From Pseudolachnospira sp964507035 (GTDB taxonomy: Bacteria; Bacillota; Clostridia; Lachnospirales; Lachnospiraceae), in contig CAZDOQ010000047.1 of NCBI GenBank assembly GCA_964507035.1, positions 1 through 11,667 of the forward strand: a stretch of 11,667 nt of DNA, read 5' to 3'. Every line of letters begins with the position of its first letter. The stretch's first letter is position 1. The notes under the pieces are model-generated. The model searched no databases. It saw only the letters and a program-made list of their open reading frames with translations, and had not been told where the DNA came from. Positions 6,165-11,667 of this stretch are shown in pieces. The position numbers and the translations under genes were made by a program.

Positions 6165-6687
6165 ACACATTCACCCCCAGAGAAGCCTGAATTTTGCCCA
6201 GCATATGGTTGCGGGCCAGAGCCTTTAAAAACAGAAAGGCAATGGTGCCGCCGATGAGGGTGCCGCCGATGAAGGAGGGCACGTAGAACAACCAGGTGAG
6301 GCCGGTGCGGCCCACCAGGTAGGTCATCACCGGATAGGAGACGATGGCGCCAATGATACCGGTGCCAATGACCTCTCCCAGAACCGCCATGAGGATCTTG
6401 CCGCCGGAGGCCCGGTAGAGGACGCCGGAGAGAAAGGCCCCGAACACCGCGCCGGTGAGGGCCAGGGGCGGAATGCCCATGAACAGCATCCGGATGATGC
6501 CAATGAGGGTGGCGCAGAGCAGGGAATACCAGGGCCCCATAAAAACGGAACAGGTGATATTCACCAGATGAGCCATGGGGCACATGCCCTCCACTCGGAG
6601 AATGGGGGAGATGACCACGCCGATGGCCGCCATCATGGCCAGCATGACCATCCGGAGCACAGCGGCGTTAGAATGATTTTTTTGCAT
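6115..6687 (-). CDS. thiW: ThiW, thiazole-specific ECF transporter S component
   Basis: A 190-residue integral membrane protein. ThiW is the substrate-binding subunit of an energy-coupling-factor importer, predicted from its regular genomic association with thiM/thiE to take up the thiazole moiety of thiamine. Hydrophobic helices lie at about 10-30, 41-66, 73-92, 97-120 and 130-155, and the family signature RVEGMCPMAHLVN occurs at 31-43 after the first helix. The ATP-binding and T subunits (EcfA/EcfT) are not in this window and would be shared from elsewhere. The start is ATG at 6687; the TTG directly upstream is less likely. GAGG lies about nine bases before it. The last 50 bases overlap thiM, which implies coupled translation. 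A folA terminator lies immediately upstream and no clear promoter or TPP riboswitch fits in the gap. Confidence 0.9.
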   Translation of the reverse strand: MQKNHSNAAVLRMVMLAMMAAIGVVISPILRVEGMCPMAHLVNITCSVFMGPWYSLLCATLIGIIRMLFMGIPPLALTGAVFGAFLSGVLYRASGGKILMAVLGEVIGTGIIGAIVSYPVMTYLVGRTGLTWLFYVPSFIGGTLIGGTIAFLFLKALARNHMLGKIQASLGVNVYDRKKHNAASDSQATA

Positions 6688-6707
6688 CAAAAACTACCTC
6701 TCTTTCA

Positions 6708-6746
6708 CAAACAAAAATGAAAACCGGCCCCAAATGGGAACCGGTT
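6708..6746 (-). terminator. Terminator after folA, ahead of thiW
   Basis: On the minus strand AACCGG, then CCC, a short loop, GGG, then CCGGTT form a stem (plus-strand arms 6722-6727 and 6741-6746) that touches the folA stop codon. It is followed by TTTTCATTTTTG (6710-6721). This should stop most thyA-folA transcripts. Only about 30 bases remain before the thiW start, so it may act as an attenuator between the two gene groups. Confidence 0.75.
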
Positions 6747-7236
6747 AAACCCGCCGGTAGGTGCAGAAGGTGTACCGGAGTCCGTTCTGTTCCCGTTCCC
6801 CGGTCTCCTCCTCCAACTCCCAGCCGGTTTCCGGGGAGATCTCCGGAAAAAAGCAGTCCGCATCCGGCACATCTGCCTGAACCCGGGTCAGATAAGCCCG
6901 GCGGCAGTAGGGGAGAAACAGGCGGTAGATCTCCGCTCCACCCACCACCATCACCGAATCCTCCGGCAGGTCCCGGACCCGTTCCAGCACCTCCTCCACA
7001 CTGTGGCAGACGGTGGCGCCTTCCCGGCTAAAATCCGCGTCCCGGGTCAACACAAGATTCTGCCGCTTGGGCAAAGGTCTTCCGCCGGGAAAGGAGTCCA
7101 GGGTCTTTCGCCCCATGATCACGGTCTTTCCCAGGGTCAGGGCCCGGAAATGCTTCATATCCTCCGGCAGGGAAAAGAGCAGCTGATTGTCCCGGCCAAT
7201 GGACCGGTTGGCTGCTACAACGGCAATACAGTCCAT
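6745..7236 (-). CDS. folA: Dihydrofolate reductase
   Basis: A 163-residue NADPH-dependent reductase that turns the dihydrofolate produced by ThyA back into tetrahydrofolate; the length is normal for bacterial DHFR. Motifs: IAVVAANRSIGRDNQLL at the N terminus, SLPEDMKHF (22-30) with the catalytic acid at Asp26, TVIMGRKTLDSFP (38-50) for cofactor binding, and VVGGAEIY (97-104) with the conserved Gly-Gly. The tryptophan common in the loop before the catalytic acid is replaced by a leucine/phenylalanine stretch, as in other clostridial forms. AAGGAGG lies five bases before the ATG. It starts 14 bases after the thyA stop and shares its promoter. Assignment is firm. Confidence 0.95.
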   Translation of the reverse strand: MDCIAVVAANRSIGRDNQLLFSLPEDMKHFRALTLGKTVIMGRKTLDSFPGGRPLPKRQNLVLTRDADFSREGATVCHSVEEVLERVRDLPEDSVMVVGGAEIYRLFLPYCRRAYLTRVQADVPDADCFFPEISPETGWELEEETGEREQNGLRYTFCTYRRV

Positions 7237-7250
7237 GAAAACCTCCTTCT

Positions 7251-8081
7251 TCAGATGGCCACAGGGATCTTGTGGTCAAAGGAGTGATACTGATATCCGG
7301 TGACCCGCACATTGTCCACAGTGAACTGATAGAAATCCCGGATTTCGGGATTCAGCTCCACTTTAGGGGCAGGATACGGCTCTTTCTGGATCATTTCCTC
7401 CACCAGCTTCACATGACGGTCATAAATATGGGCATCTGCCACCACATGAATGAATTCCCCGGGAACGAGGCCGCTGACCTGGGCCATCATCATGGTCAGG
7501 AGGGCGTATTGGCAGACGTTCCAGTTGTTGGCGGTGAGCATGTCCTGGGAGCGCTGGTTTAAGATGGCGTTGAGTTTGTTCCCGGACACATTGAAGGTCA
7601 TACTGTAAGCACAGGGATACAGGCCCATCTCATGGAGGTCATGGTGGTTGTATAGGTTGGTGAGGATCCGGCGGCTGGTGGGGTTGTGCTTCAGATCATA
7701 GAGCACCCGGTCCACTTGGTCAAAGAGGCCCTCCGGGTACTGGTGCTTGACCCCCAGCTGGTAGCCGTAGGCTTTCCCAATGCTGCCGTTTTCATCGGCC
7801 CAGGAATCCCAGATGTGACTGTTCAGCTGATGAATGTTGTTGGATTTTTTTTGCCAGATCCAGAGCAATTCATCCAGGGCGGACTTCCAGGCGGTGCGCC
7901 GGAGCGTCATCATGGGGAACTCCCGGGACAGGTCGTAGCGGCTGATCATGCCAAACTTTTTGACCGTGTGGGCCGGGGTTCCGTCCTCCCAGTGAGGGCG
8001 CACCGGATAGTCTGTATCCCAAACGCCGTTTTGCAGGATGTCCCGGCAATTTTCTATAAAAAGGATATCTGCGTAACTCAT
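7251..8081 (-). CDS. thyA: Thymidylate synthase (ThyA type)
   Basis: A 276-residue enzyme that methylates dUMP to dTMP using methylene-tetrahydrofolate and releases dihydrofolate, hence its pairing with folA. The catalytic cysteine is Cys157 in LYPCAYSMTFNV. The phosphate and dUMP-binding segment QRSQDMLTANNWNV (176-189) follows, in the variant form seen in many Clostridia rather than the E. coli QRSCDVFLG form. HVVADAHIYDRH and the C-terminal KIPVAI tail (normally closes over the ligand) are present. The start at 8081 fits the N-terminal family boundary and has GGGAGG a few bases upstream. An open extension to 8327 runs through the promoter and into the start of cls and was rejected. It is the first gene of thyA-folA, driven by the near-consensus promoter just upstream. 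Confidence 0.95.
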   Translation of the reverse strand: MSYADILFIENCRDILQNGVWDTDYPVRPHWEDGTPAHTVKKFGMISRYDLSREFPMMTLRRTAWKSALDELLWIWQKKSNNIHQLNSHIWDSWADENGSIGKAYGYQLGVKHQYPEGLFDQVDRVLYDLKHNPTSRRILTNLYNHHDLHEMGLYPCAYSMTFNVSGNKLNAILNQRSQDMLTANNWNVCQYALLTMMMAQVSGLVPGEFIHVVADAHIYDRHVKLVEEMIQKEPYPAPKVELNPEIRDFYQFTVDNVRVTGYQYHSFDHKIPVAI

Positions 8082-8109
8082 AATTCCTCCCGATTCATTG
8101 ATTTTTTCT

Positions 8110-8138
8110 AGTATAGCAAAGGTGAGGAGGTTTGTCAA
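8110..8138 (-). promoter_or_regulatory. Promoter of thyA-folA
   Basis: Minus strand: TTGACA (plus positions 8133-8138), a spacer of exactly 17 bases, and TATACT (8110-8115). This is nearly the full sigma-A consensus. It lies about 30 bases upstream of the thyA start and back to back with the cls promoter. Confidence 0.85.
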
Positions 8139-8158
8139 AAACTGAGGGGAAAAGCTGC

Positions 8159-8187
8159 TTGACAGAGGGTCCGTTTGGAAGCATAAT
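8159..8187 (+). promoter_or_regulatory. Promoter of the cardiolipin synthase gene
   Basis: TTGACA at 8159-8164, a spacer of exactly 17 bases, and CATAAT at 8182-8187. The predicted leader is about 60 bases, with a small CGCC/GGCG hairpin (8221-8232) before the ribosome site. The -35 is only 20 bases from the -35 of the divergent thyA promoter. Confidence 0.85.
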
Positions 8188-8256
8188 AAATGAGGAAATG
8201 GGTCGTGCGGGGAGAGGAAACGCCTTCTGGCGATATGGGATAAGGGAGAAAATTGC

Positions 8257-9816
8257 GTGATAGATGATAAGATACAAGCCGGAAAAAGAGGATTGAAGCA
8301 GGTGGTGTTTGGCCGGACCGTGGTCATTTTCTTCCTGCTGCTTCTGCAGCTGGCCAGCCTGTTTTTTCTATTTTATTGGCTGGAAGGATACACGGTCTTT
8401 GCCTACTCCATCATCACAGTGCTCAGCGTGGTGCTGGTCATCCACATCATCAACCGGGAGATCAGTTCCTCTTTTAAGATTTCCTGGCTGATCATGGTGC
8501 TGGCGGTGCCAGTGATGGGAACGCTGTTCTATGTGTTTCTGAAAACCCAGGTGGGAAGCCGGGTGATCAACCAAAAGCTCCGAGGCATGATCCGGGAGAC
8601 GGCGCCGTTCCTGAAACAGGACCCGGAGGTGGCTAAGCGGCTGCACCGGGATAACCCGGACGTGGCCAACCTAGCCCGCTACATAAACTTATATGGCGGT
8701 TATCCGGCCTATCAGAACTCAGAGGTGACCTACTTCCCCCTGGGGGAGGATAAGTTTGAGGAGATGAAGCGCCAGCTGGAGAAGGCCCGAAAGTTTATTT
8801 TCCTGGAATACTTCATTGTAAAGCCGGGAATCATGTGGGACAGCGTTCTGGAGATCTTGAAGCGGAAGGCCAAGCAGGGAGTGGAGATCCGGTTCATGTA
8901 TGACGGCACCAACACACTGGGCTCTCTCCCCTATGATTACCCCAAGGAGATGATCGCCTGTGGGATCCAGTGCAAGGTGTTCTCCCCGGTGCGTCCGGTG
9001 CTGACCACGGTGCAAAACAACCGGGATCACCGGAAGATCTTGGTCATTGACGGACACACGGCTTTCACCGGCGGCATCAATCTGGCGGACGAGTACATCA
9101 ACCAGGAGGTGCGGTTCGGCCACTGGAAGGACACGGCGGTGATGGTTCGGGGAGACGCGGTGAAGAGTTTTACCATGATGTTTCTCCAAATGTGGAACAT
9201 CAGCGGCCTGGCGCCGGAATCATATACCCGGTACCTGCGGCCGGAAATCACCCTGCCGAGGCCAGCCCAGGGCTATGTGATCCCTTACGGGGACAGCCCC
9301 TTGGATGACGAGCGGGTGGGAGAACTGGTCTATCTGGATATCATCCAGCACGCTCAGCGCTACCTGCACATCTTCACCCCTTACCTGATTTTGGACGATG
9401 AGATGAACACAGCCCTGAAGTATGCGGCCAAGCGGGGGGTGGATGTGAAATTGGTCCTGCCCCACATCCCGGACAAACAGTACGCATACCTGGTGGCCCG
9501 GACCCATTTTCCGGAACTGATCCGGTCCGGCGTCAAGTTATACGAATACACACCGGGTTTTGTCCACGCCAAATCCTTTGTCAGCGATGACAAAGTGTGC
9601 ACCGTGGGAACCATCAACCTGGACTTCCGGAGCCTTTACCTGCATTTTGAGTGCGGCGTGTTTGTCTATGACAATCCGGTGGTGGACCAGGTGGAAGAGG
9701 ACTTTCAGGAGACATTGCGGAAATGCCAGCGGATCACGCTGACGGACTGCAAGGAGTTTCCTCTCATTAAGAAACTGGCGGGAAAGACGCTGCGCCTGGT
9801 GGCGCCGTTGCTGTAA
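8257..9816 (+). CDS. cls: Cardiolipin synthase (phospholipase D family)
   Basis: A 519-residue membrane enzyme that condenses two phosphatidylglycerol molecules into cardiolipin and glycerol at the inner face of the membrane. Residues about 20-97 hold the N-terminal membrane region (three hydrophobic segments, PLDc_N type). Two phospholipase D half-sites follow: His258-x-Lys260-x4-Asp265 in DHRKILVIDG, and His437-x-Lys439-x4-Asp444 in VHAKSFVSDD, each followed by the usual TGGINLAD or GTINLDFRS. The length matches the bacterial ClsA family. The GTG start at 8257 has GGGAGA seven bases upstream and is preceded by a near-consensus promoter. It is a single-gene unit transcribed away from thyA. 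Both catalytic halves are complete, so it should be active. Confidence 0.95.
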   Translation: MIDDKIQAGKRGLKQVVFGRTVVIFFLLLLQLASLFFLFYWLEGYTVFAYSIITVLSVVLVIHIINREISSSFKISWLIMVLAVPVMGTLFYVFLKTQVGSRVINQKLRGMIRETAPFLKQDPEVAKRLHRDNPDVANLARYINLYGGYPAYQNSEVTYFPLGEDKFEEMKRQLEKARKFIFLEYFIVKPGIMWDSVLEILKRKAKQGVEIRFMYDGTNTLGSLPYDYPKEMIACGIQCKVFSPVRPVLTTVQNNRDHRKILVIDGHTAFTGGINLADEYINQEVRFGHWKDTAVMVRGDAVKSFTMMFLQMWNISGLAPESYTRYLRPEITLPRPAQGYVIPYGDSPLDDERVGELVYLDIIQHAQRYLHIFTPYLILDDEMNTALKYAAKRGVDVKLVLPHIPDKQYAYLVARTHFPELIRSGVKLYEYTPGFVHAKSFVSDDKVCTVGTINLDFRSLYLHFECGVFVYDNPVVDQVEEDFQETLRKCQRITLTDCKEFPLIKKLAGKTLRLVAPLL

Positions 9817-9840
9817 CCCTCCGATCCAACTGAAAAAAGC

Positions 9841-9944
9841 ACATCCAGAAAGATGGCGGAAATACCAAGCGAACGGGCGGAGTCCGGAAGCTGCCAAAGC
9901 GTTTTGCAAAGGAGCAAAAGGCGCAGGCGGTATTTCCGCTTTTT
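9841..9944 (+). terminator. Complex multi-stem hairpin with T run after cls (terminator or small structured RNA)
   Basis: A perfect 11-bp stem, GCGGAAATACC (9856-9866) with GGTATTTCCGC (9929-9939), is followed directly by TTTTT (9940-9944). Its 62-base interior is not empty: TTTTGC (9902-9907) pairs with GCAAAA (9914-9919), extended by GCG (9899-9901) with CGC (9922-9924). A short CATC/GATG stem (9842-9845 with 9852-9855) sits just before. It probably ends the cls transcript, but the branched form is larger than a normal terminator, so a small RNA or a folded insertion is possible. Confidence 0.5.
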
Positions 9945-9946
9945 GC

Positions 9947-10111
9947 GTGGAAACTGGCGGCCGGAGATTCCTTCTGGCCGGGATCCTGGGTAACCTGCTG
10001 CCCCTCTGCCATTTGTTGGGCCAAAAGGCGGTGGATATGGTGGCGGCGGGCCAAACCTGGGAGGACGTGGAGGAACCCCGGCTGCCGGAAGTGTTCCACC
10101 GGGAAGGCTGA
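9947..10111 (+). pseudogene. Orphan coding-like fragment without a proper start
   Basis: From GTG 9947 there are 54 codons that look coding, with GC-rich third positions and a peptide containing GGRRFLLAGILGNLLPLC, then GQKAVDMVAAGQTWEDVEEP and a TGA at 10109-10111. No ribosome site precedes the GTG; it follows the T run of the cls hairpin. The frame stays open upstream into cls, but no ATG, GTG or TTG with a plausible ribosome site is available there. The stop is three bases from the stop of the convergent exporter gene. The best reading is the C-terminal remnant of a lost gene. I do not recognise the family, and a chance open frame is possible. Confidence 0.3.
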
Positions 10112-10114
10112 GAG

Positions 10115-10546
10115 TCACCGGCGCTGTCGGGTTCCAATTTTAAACAGGGTGTCGGTGATAAAGATGGCAATGGCAATCATGCCGGCCATCTGCAGGGTGT
10201 AGAGAAAATAATAGCCGGCCGTGGCGCTTTCTTCCTGCAAAATGTAGTAGACGATCCGGTACATGCCCACGCCGGGGACCAGAGGGAGGACTCCGGGGAC
10301 CAGAAAGATGCTCACCGGCGCTCTAAACCGGCGGGCAAACAGGTGAGAGATGACAGCCACCAGAAGCGCGGCCAGAAACATGGCAGGCATCTCCCCGGCG
10401 CCAGTGGTGAGATGCCCTTGATATACGCACCAGCCGGCAGCGCCGGTGAAGCCCGCCCAGATCAGAAAACGGCGGGGGACGCAGAAGATCAGGCTTAAGG
10501 TGACCACCGCGCCAAATCCGCCCACCGCATGGGCCAGCAGGCTCAT
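10115..10546 (-). CDS. ThrE/YjjB-type exporter small subunit
   Basis: A 143-residue membrane protein with four to five hydrophobic helices. The segment APVSIFLVPGVLPLVPGVGM is the signature of the C-terminal half of the threonine/serine exporter family (ThrE_2, YjjB in E. coli). These proteins work with a YjjP-type partner; the E. coli pair has been linked to succinate export and the corynebacterial fusion ThrE to threonine export. Substrate here cannot be read from sequence. The start codon overlaps the stop of the upstream partner gene (ATGA), with GGGGGTGA five bases before it, so translation is coupled. Length and motif are normal for the family. Confidence 0.88.
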   Translation of the reverse strand: MSLLAHAVGGFGAVVTLSLIFCVPRRFLIWAGFTGAAGWCVYQGHLTTGAGEMPAMFLAALLVAVISHLFARRFRAPVSIFLVPGVLPLVPGVGMYRIVYYILQEESATAGYYFLYTLQMAGMIAIAIFITDTLFKIGTRQRR

Positions 10547-11331
10547 GCCATCACCCCCTTTCCCAGGGAAAACAACAGCTGGCAGCAGGCCATGCCAATG
10601 CCAATGCCCAGGGCCAGGGAGGCAGCAGTCACAAAAGCCTCAATCATCCGGGCCGTGCCGGACATGTAGTCCCCTTCCAGGGTATCCCGGATACCATTGG
10701 TCATGGCCAGGCCCGGCAGCAGCGCCATAATGGATCCGGCAATGGTTGGCTCCGCCAGCAGGTCCGGGGCAAACAGTTCCTGGGAGGCCAGGCAGGTGAA
10801 GGCCATGAGGAAAGAGGCAAACATGTTGAAGACAAAGTCGTTTAAGTGAAGCTTGCGGTTGAGGATCCGGCTGCCAATAAAGTAAAGGCCGTTGACGGCG
10901 GCCACAGCGCACTCTGGCCCCTTGCCCCCCAAGATCCAGGTGAAACAAGCGGCGGTCCCCACCATACACAGATGGGTGAGCCAGTGGGGGTATTGGACCG
11001 GCTCCAGGTTTTTCAGACGCCGGTAGGTCTCCGGCAGGCCCAGATCCCCCCGGCAAAATTGGCGGGAGATGGTGTTGACCAGGTCGATATTTCCCAGGTT
11101 GGTGCTTTTGCCCCGGACCCGGCGGTTCAGACTGATGACCTGAGATCCTGGGCTTTCCAGGGTGACCATGATACCGGTGGTTACCACAAAGGCCTCGCAG
11201 TGATCAAAGCCGGAGGTGGAGAGGATCCGGCGGATGGTGTCCTCCACCCGGCAGGTCTCGGCCCCCGCTTTCAGCATGATCTCTCCAGCCAGCACAGCCG
11301 TGTCGGCCAGCATACGGTAGTGTTCTTCCAT
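10543..11331 (-). CDS. ThrE/YjjP-type exporter large subunit
   Basis: A 262-residue protein of the ThrE (YjjP) family. Residues 1-115 form the cytoplasmic domain, with the conserved GAETCRVEDTI (23-33) and the VTTGIMVTL strand (50-58). Residues about 118-258 hold roughly five membrane helices, including the segment AGSIMALLPGLAMTNGIRDT, typical of the family. Together with the next gene it should make a two-subunit amino acid or organic acid exporter in the cytoplasmic membrane. AGGGAG lies eight to nine bases before the ATG. The pair has a recognisable promoter about 85-110 bases upstream and a leader able to fold. Family call is firm, substrate unknown. Confidence 0.9.
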   Translation of the reverse strand: MEEHYRMLADTAVLAGEIMLKAGAETCRVEDTIRRILSTSGFDHCEAFVVTTGIMVTLESPGSQVISLNRRVRGKSTNLGNIDLVNTISRQFCRGDLGLPETYRRLKNLEPVQYPHWLTHLCMVGTAACFTWILGGKGPECAVAAVNGLYFIGSRILNRKLHLNDFVFNMFASFLMAFTCLASQELFAPDLLAEPTIAGSIMALLPGLAMTNGIRDTLEGDYMSGTARMIEAFVTAASLALGIGIGMACCQLLFSLGKGVMA

Positions 11332-11357
11332 AAAAACGGCTCCCTTCGGGAACGATT

Positions 11358-11398
11358 CTCTCAGTCGGGCAGGAGCGGTGCGCCGCCGGGGATGAGAG
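11358..11398 (-). other. Hairpin in the 5' leader of the exporter operon
   Basis: CTCTCA (11358-11363) pairs with TGAGAG (11393-11398), and within it GCGG (11375-11378) pairs with CCGC (11383-11386) around a four-base loop. It lies between the predicted promoter and the ribosome site of the YjjP-type gene. It may simply be leader structure; it matches no riboswitch I know. Confidence 0.35.
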
Positions 11399-11415
11399 CA
11401 GCGTTCTTTCCGTTT

Positions 11416-11444
11416 AGTGTAACACAGGGGGAAGGGGATGGCAA
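11416..11444 (-). promoter_or_regulatory. Promoter of the ThrE/YjjPB-type operon
   Basis: Minus strand: TTGCCA (plus positions 11439-11444), a spacer of exactly 17 bases, and TACACT (11416-11421) with TG one base upstream, an extended -10. It lies 85 bases upstream of the YjjP-type start codon. Confidence 0.7.
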
Positions 11445-11475
11445 GGCGGGCGAGGAAAATCCAGGACTTGCAGCC

Positions 11476-11510
11476 GGGGAAAATCCGGGCATGATCCCAT
11501 TCCCCTTTTT
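11476..11510 (+). terminator. Plus-strand terminator-like hairpin without a matching gene
   Basis: GGGGAA (11476-11481) pairs with TTCCCC (11500-11505), with an inner GGG (11487-11489) and CCC (11496-11498), then TTTTT (11506-11510). The orientation is plus, but no plus-strand gene ends here; the neighbouring genes are on the minus strand. It could limit antisense transcription across the exporter operon or be left over from a lost gene. Confidence 0.45.
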
Positions 11511-11667
11511 GATATTATTTCTAGCCTTATCATAACACCATTACTGATTTCTGACAATAGAGTCTTGCAAAAATAAAGACTAGCAATAACAAGAGGAAAA
11601 GACTGAAAATTTAGCCAAAATCAGAGAGGAGAGGACAATTCTGAAGAAAAACTGACACTCTTGCTAA

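Larger units (their letters stand above)
11332..11667. other. Non-coding region upstream of the exporter pair
   Basis: No gene was found in these 336 bases. The left part holds the 5' leader and promoter of the minus-strand exporter operon. Next come a near-repeat of GGAAAATCC (around 11456 and 11478), a plus-strand terminator-like hairpin, and from about 11510 to the end an AT-rich stretch with only a weak dyad (AGTCTT/AAGACT, 11561-11566 and 11576-11581). A GAGGAGAGGA sequence near the right edge resembles a ribosome site, but no open frame follows it within the window. Confidence 0.6.

Noticed and set aside
5319..6257. A 312-codon plus-strand open frame opposite thiM
   Set aside because: Antisense shadow of thiM; proline/glycine-rich low-complexity product and no ribosome site.
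8082..8327. N-terminal extension of thyA to 8327
   Set aside because: It reads through both promoters and the cls start; the family boundary and ribosome site support the start at 8081.
11352..11366. CTGAGA on the minus strand as a possible TPP riboswitch core
   Set aside because: No second conserved THI element follows, and the downstream gene is an exporter, not a thiamine gene.
10846..11535. A 229-codon open frame on the plus strand opposite the YjjP-type gene
   Set aside because: It is the mirror of a well-supported membrane protein gene in GC-rich DNA, has no ribosome site, and its peptide has no recognisable domain.

Overview
The window reads as a chromosomal segment of a Bacillota, class Clostridia; a gut Oscillospiraceae (Lawsonibacter/Flavonifractor-like) is my best guess. 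The grounds are AGGAGG-type ribosome binding sites, TTGACA/TATAAT promoters, a thiW/thiM/thiE salvage cluster, a Bacillus-type Pho box, and GC-rich codon use from about 1.8 kb onward. The taxonomic call is inference, not a database result. No rRNA, tRNA, CRISPR array or insertion sequence was seen.

Layout. (1) 1-980: a terminator of an upstream gene, an AT-richer gene for a secreted lipoprotein of unknown function, then a large bidirectional terminator. (2) 981-1484 (-): a small protein with a C-terminal SEC-C zinc-binding motif. (3) 1485-4577 (+): a phosphate-response locus with a Pho box, a wrecked phoU (internal deletion plus frame shifts), an intact PhoB-type response regulator and an intact PhoR-type kinase. 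(4) 4639-8081 (-): thyA-folA (dTMP synthesis and dihydrofolate recycling), a terminator, then thiW-thiM-thiE (thiazole uptake, thiazole phosphorylation, thiamine-phosphate synthesis). (5) 8082-8256: two near-consensus back-to-back promoters, one for thyA (-) and one for the cardiolipin synthase gene (+). (6) 8257-9816 (+): cardiolipin synthase, followed by a complex hairpin ending in a T run and an orphan coding-like fragment. (7) 10115-11331 (-): a two-gene ThrE/YjjPB-type exporter pair with a 4-base overlap. (8) 11332-11667: a non-coding end with the exporter promoter and a plus-strand terminator-like hairpin.

How it fits together. ThyA turns methylene-THF into DHF and FolA reduces it back, so their pairing is functional. 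ThiW, ThiM and ThiE form a short salvage route from hydroxyethylthiazole to thiamine phosphate, but no TPP riboswitch is visible before thiW. The phosphate two-component system keeps its sensor and regulator and an apparent self-control Pho box, while its usual negative partner PhoU looks dead at this locus and no pst transporter genes are adjacent.

I see no convincing new multi-gene system. The best leads are the phoU decay behind an intact Pho box, the structured element after cls, the thi operon with a terminator in front and no riboswitch, and the unassigned lipoprotein.
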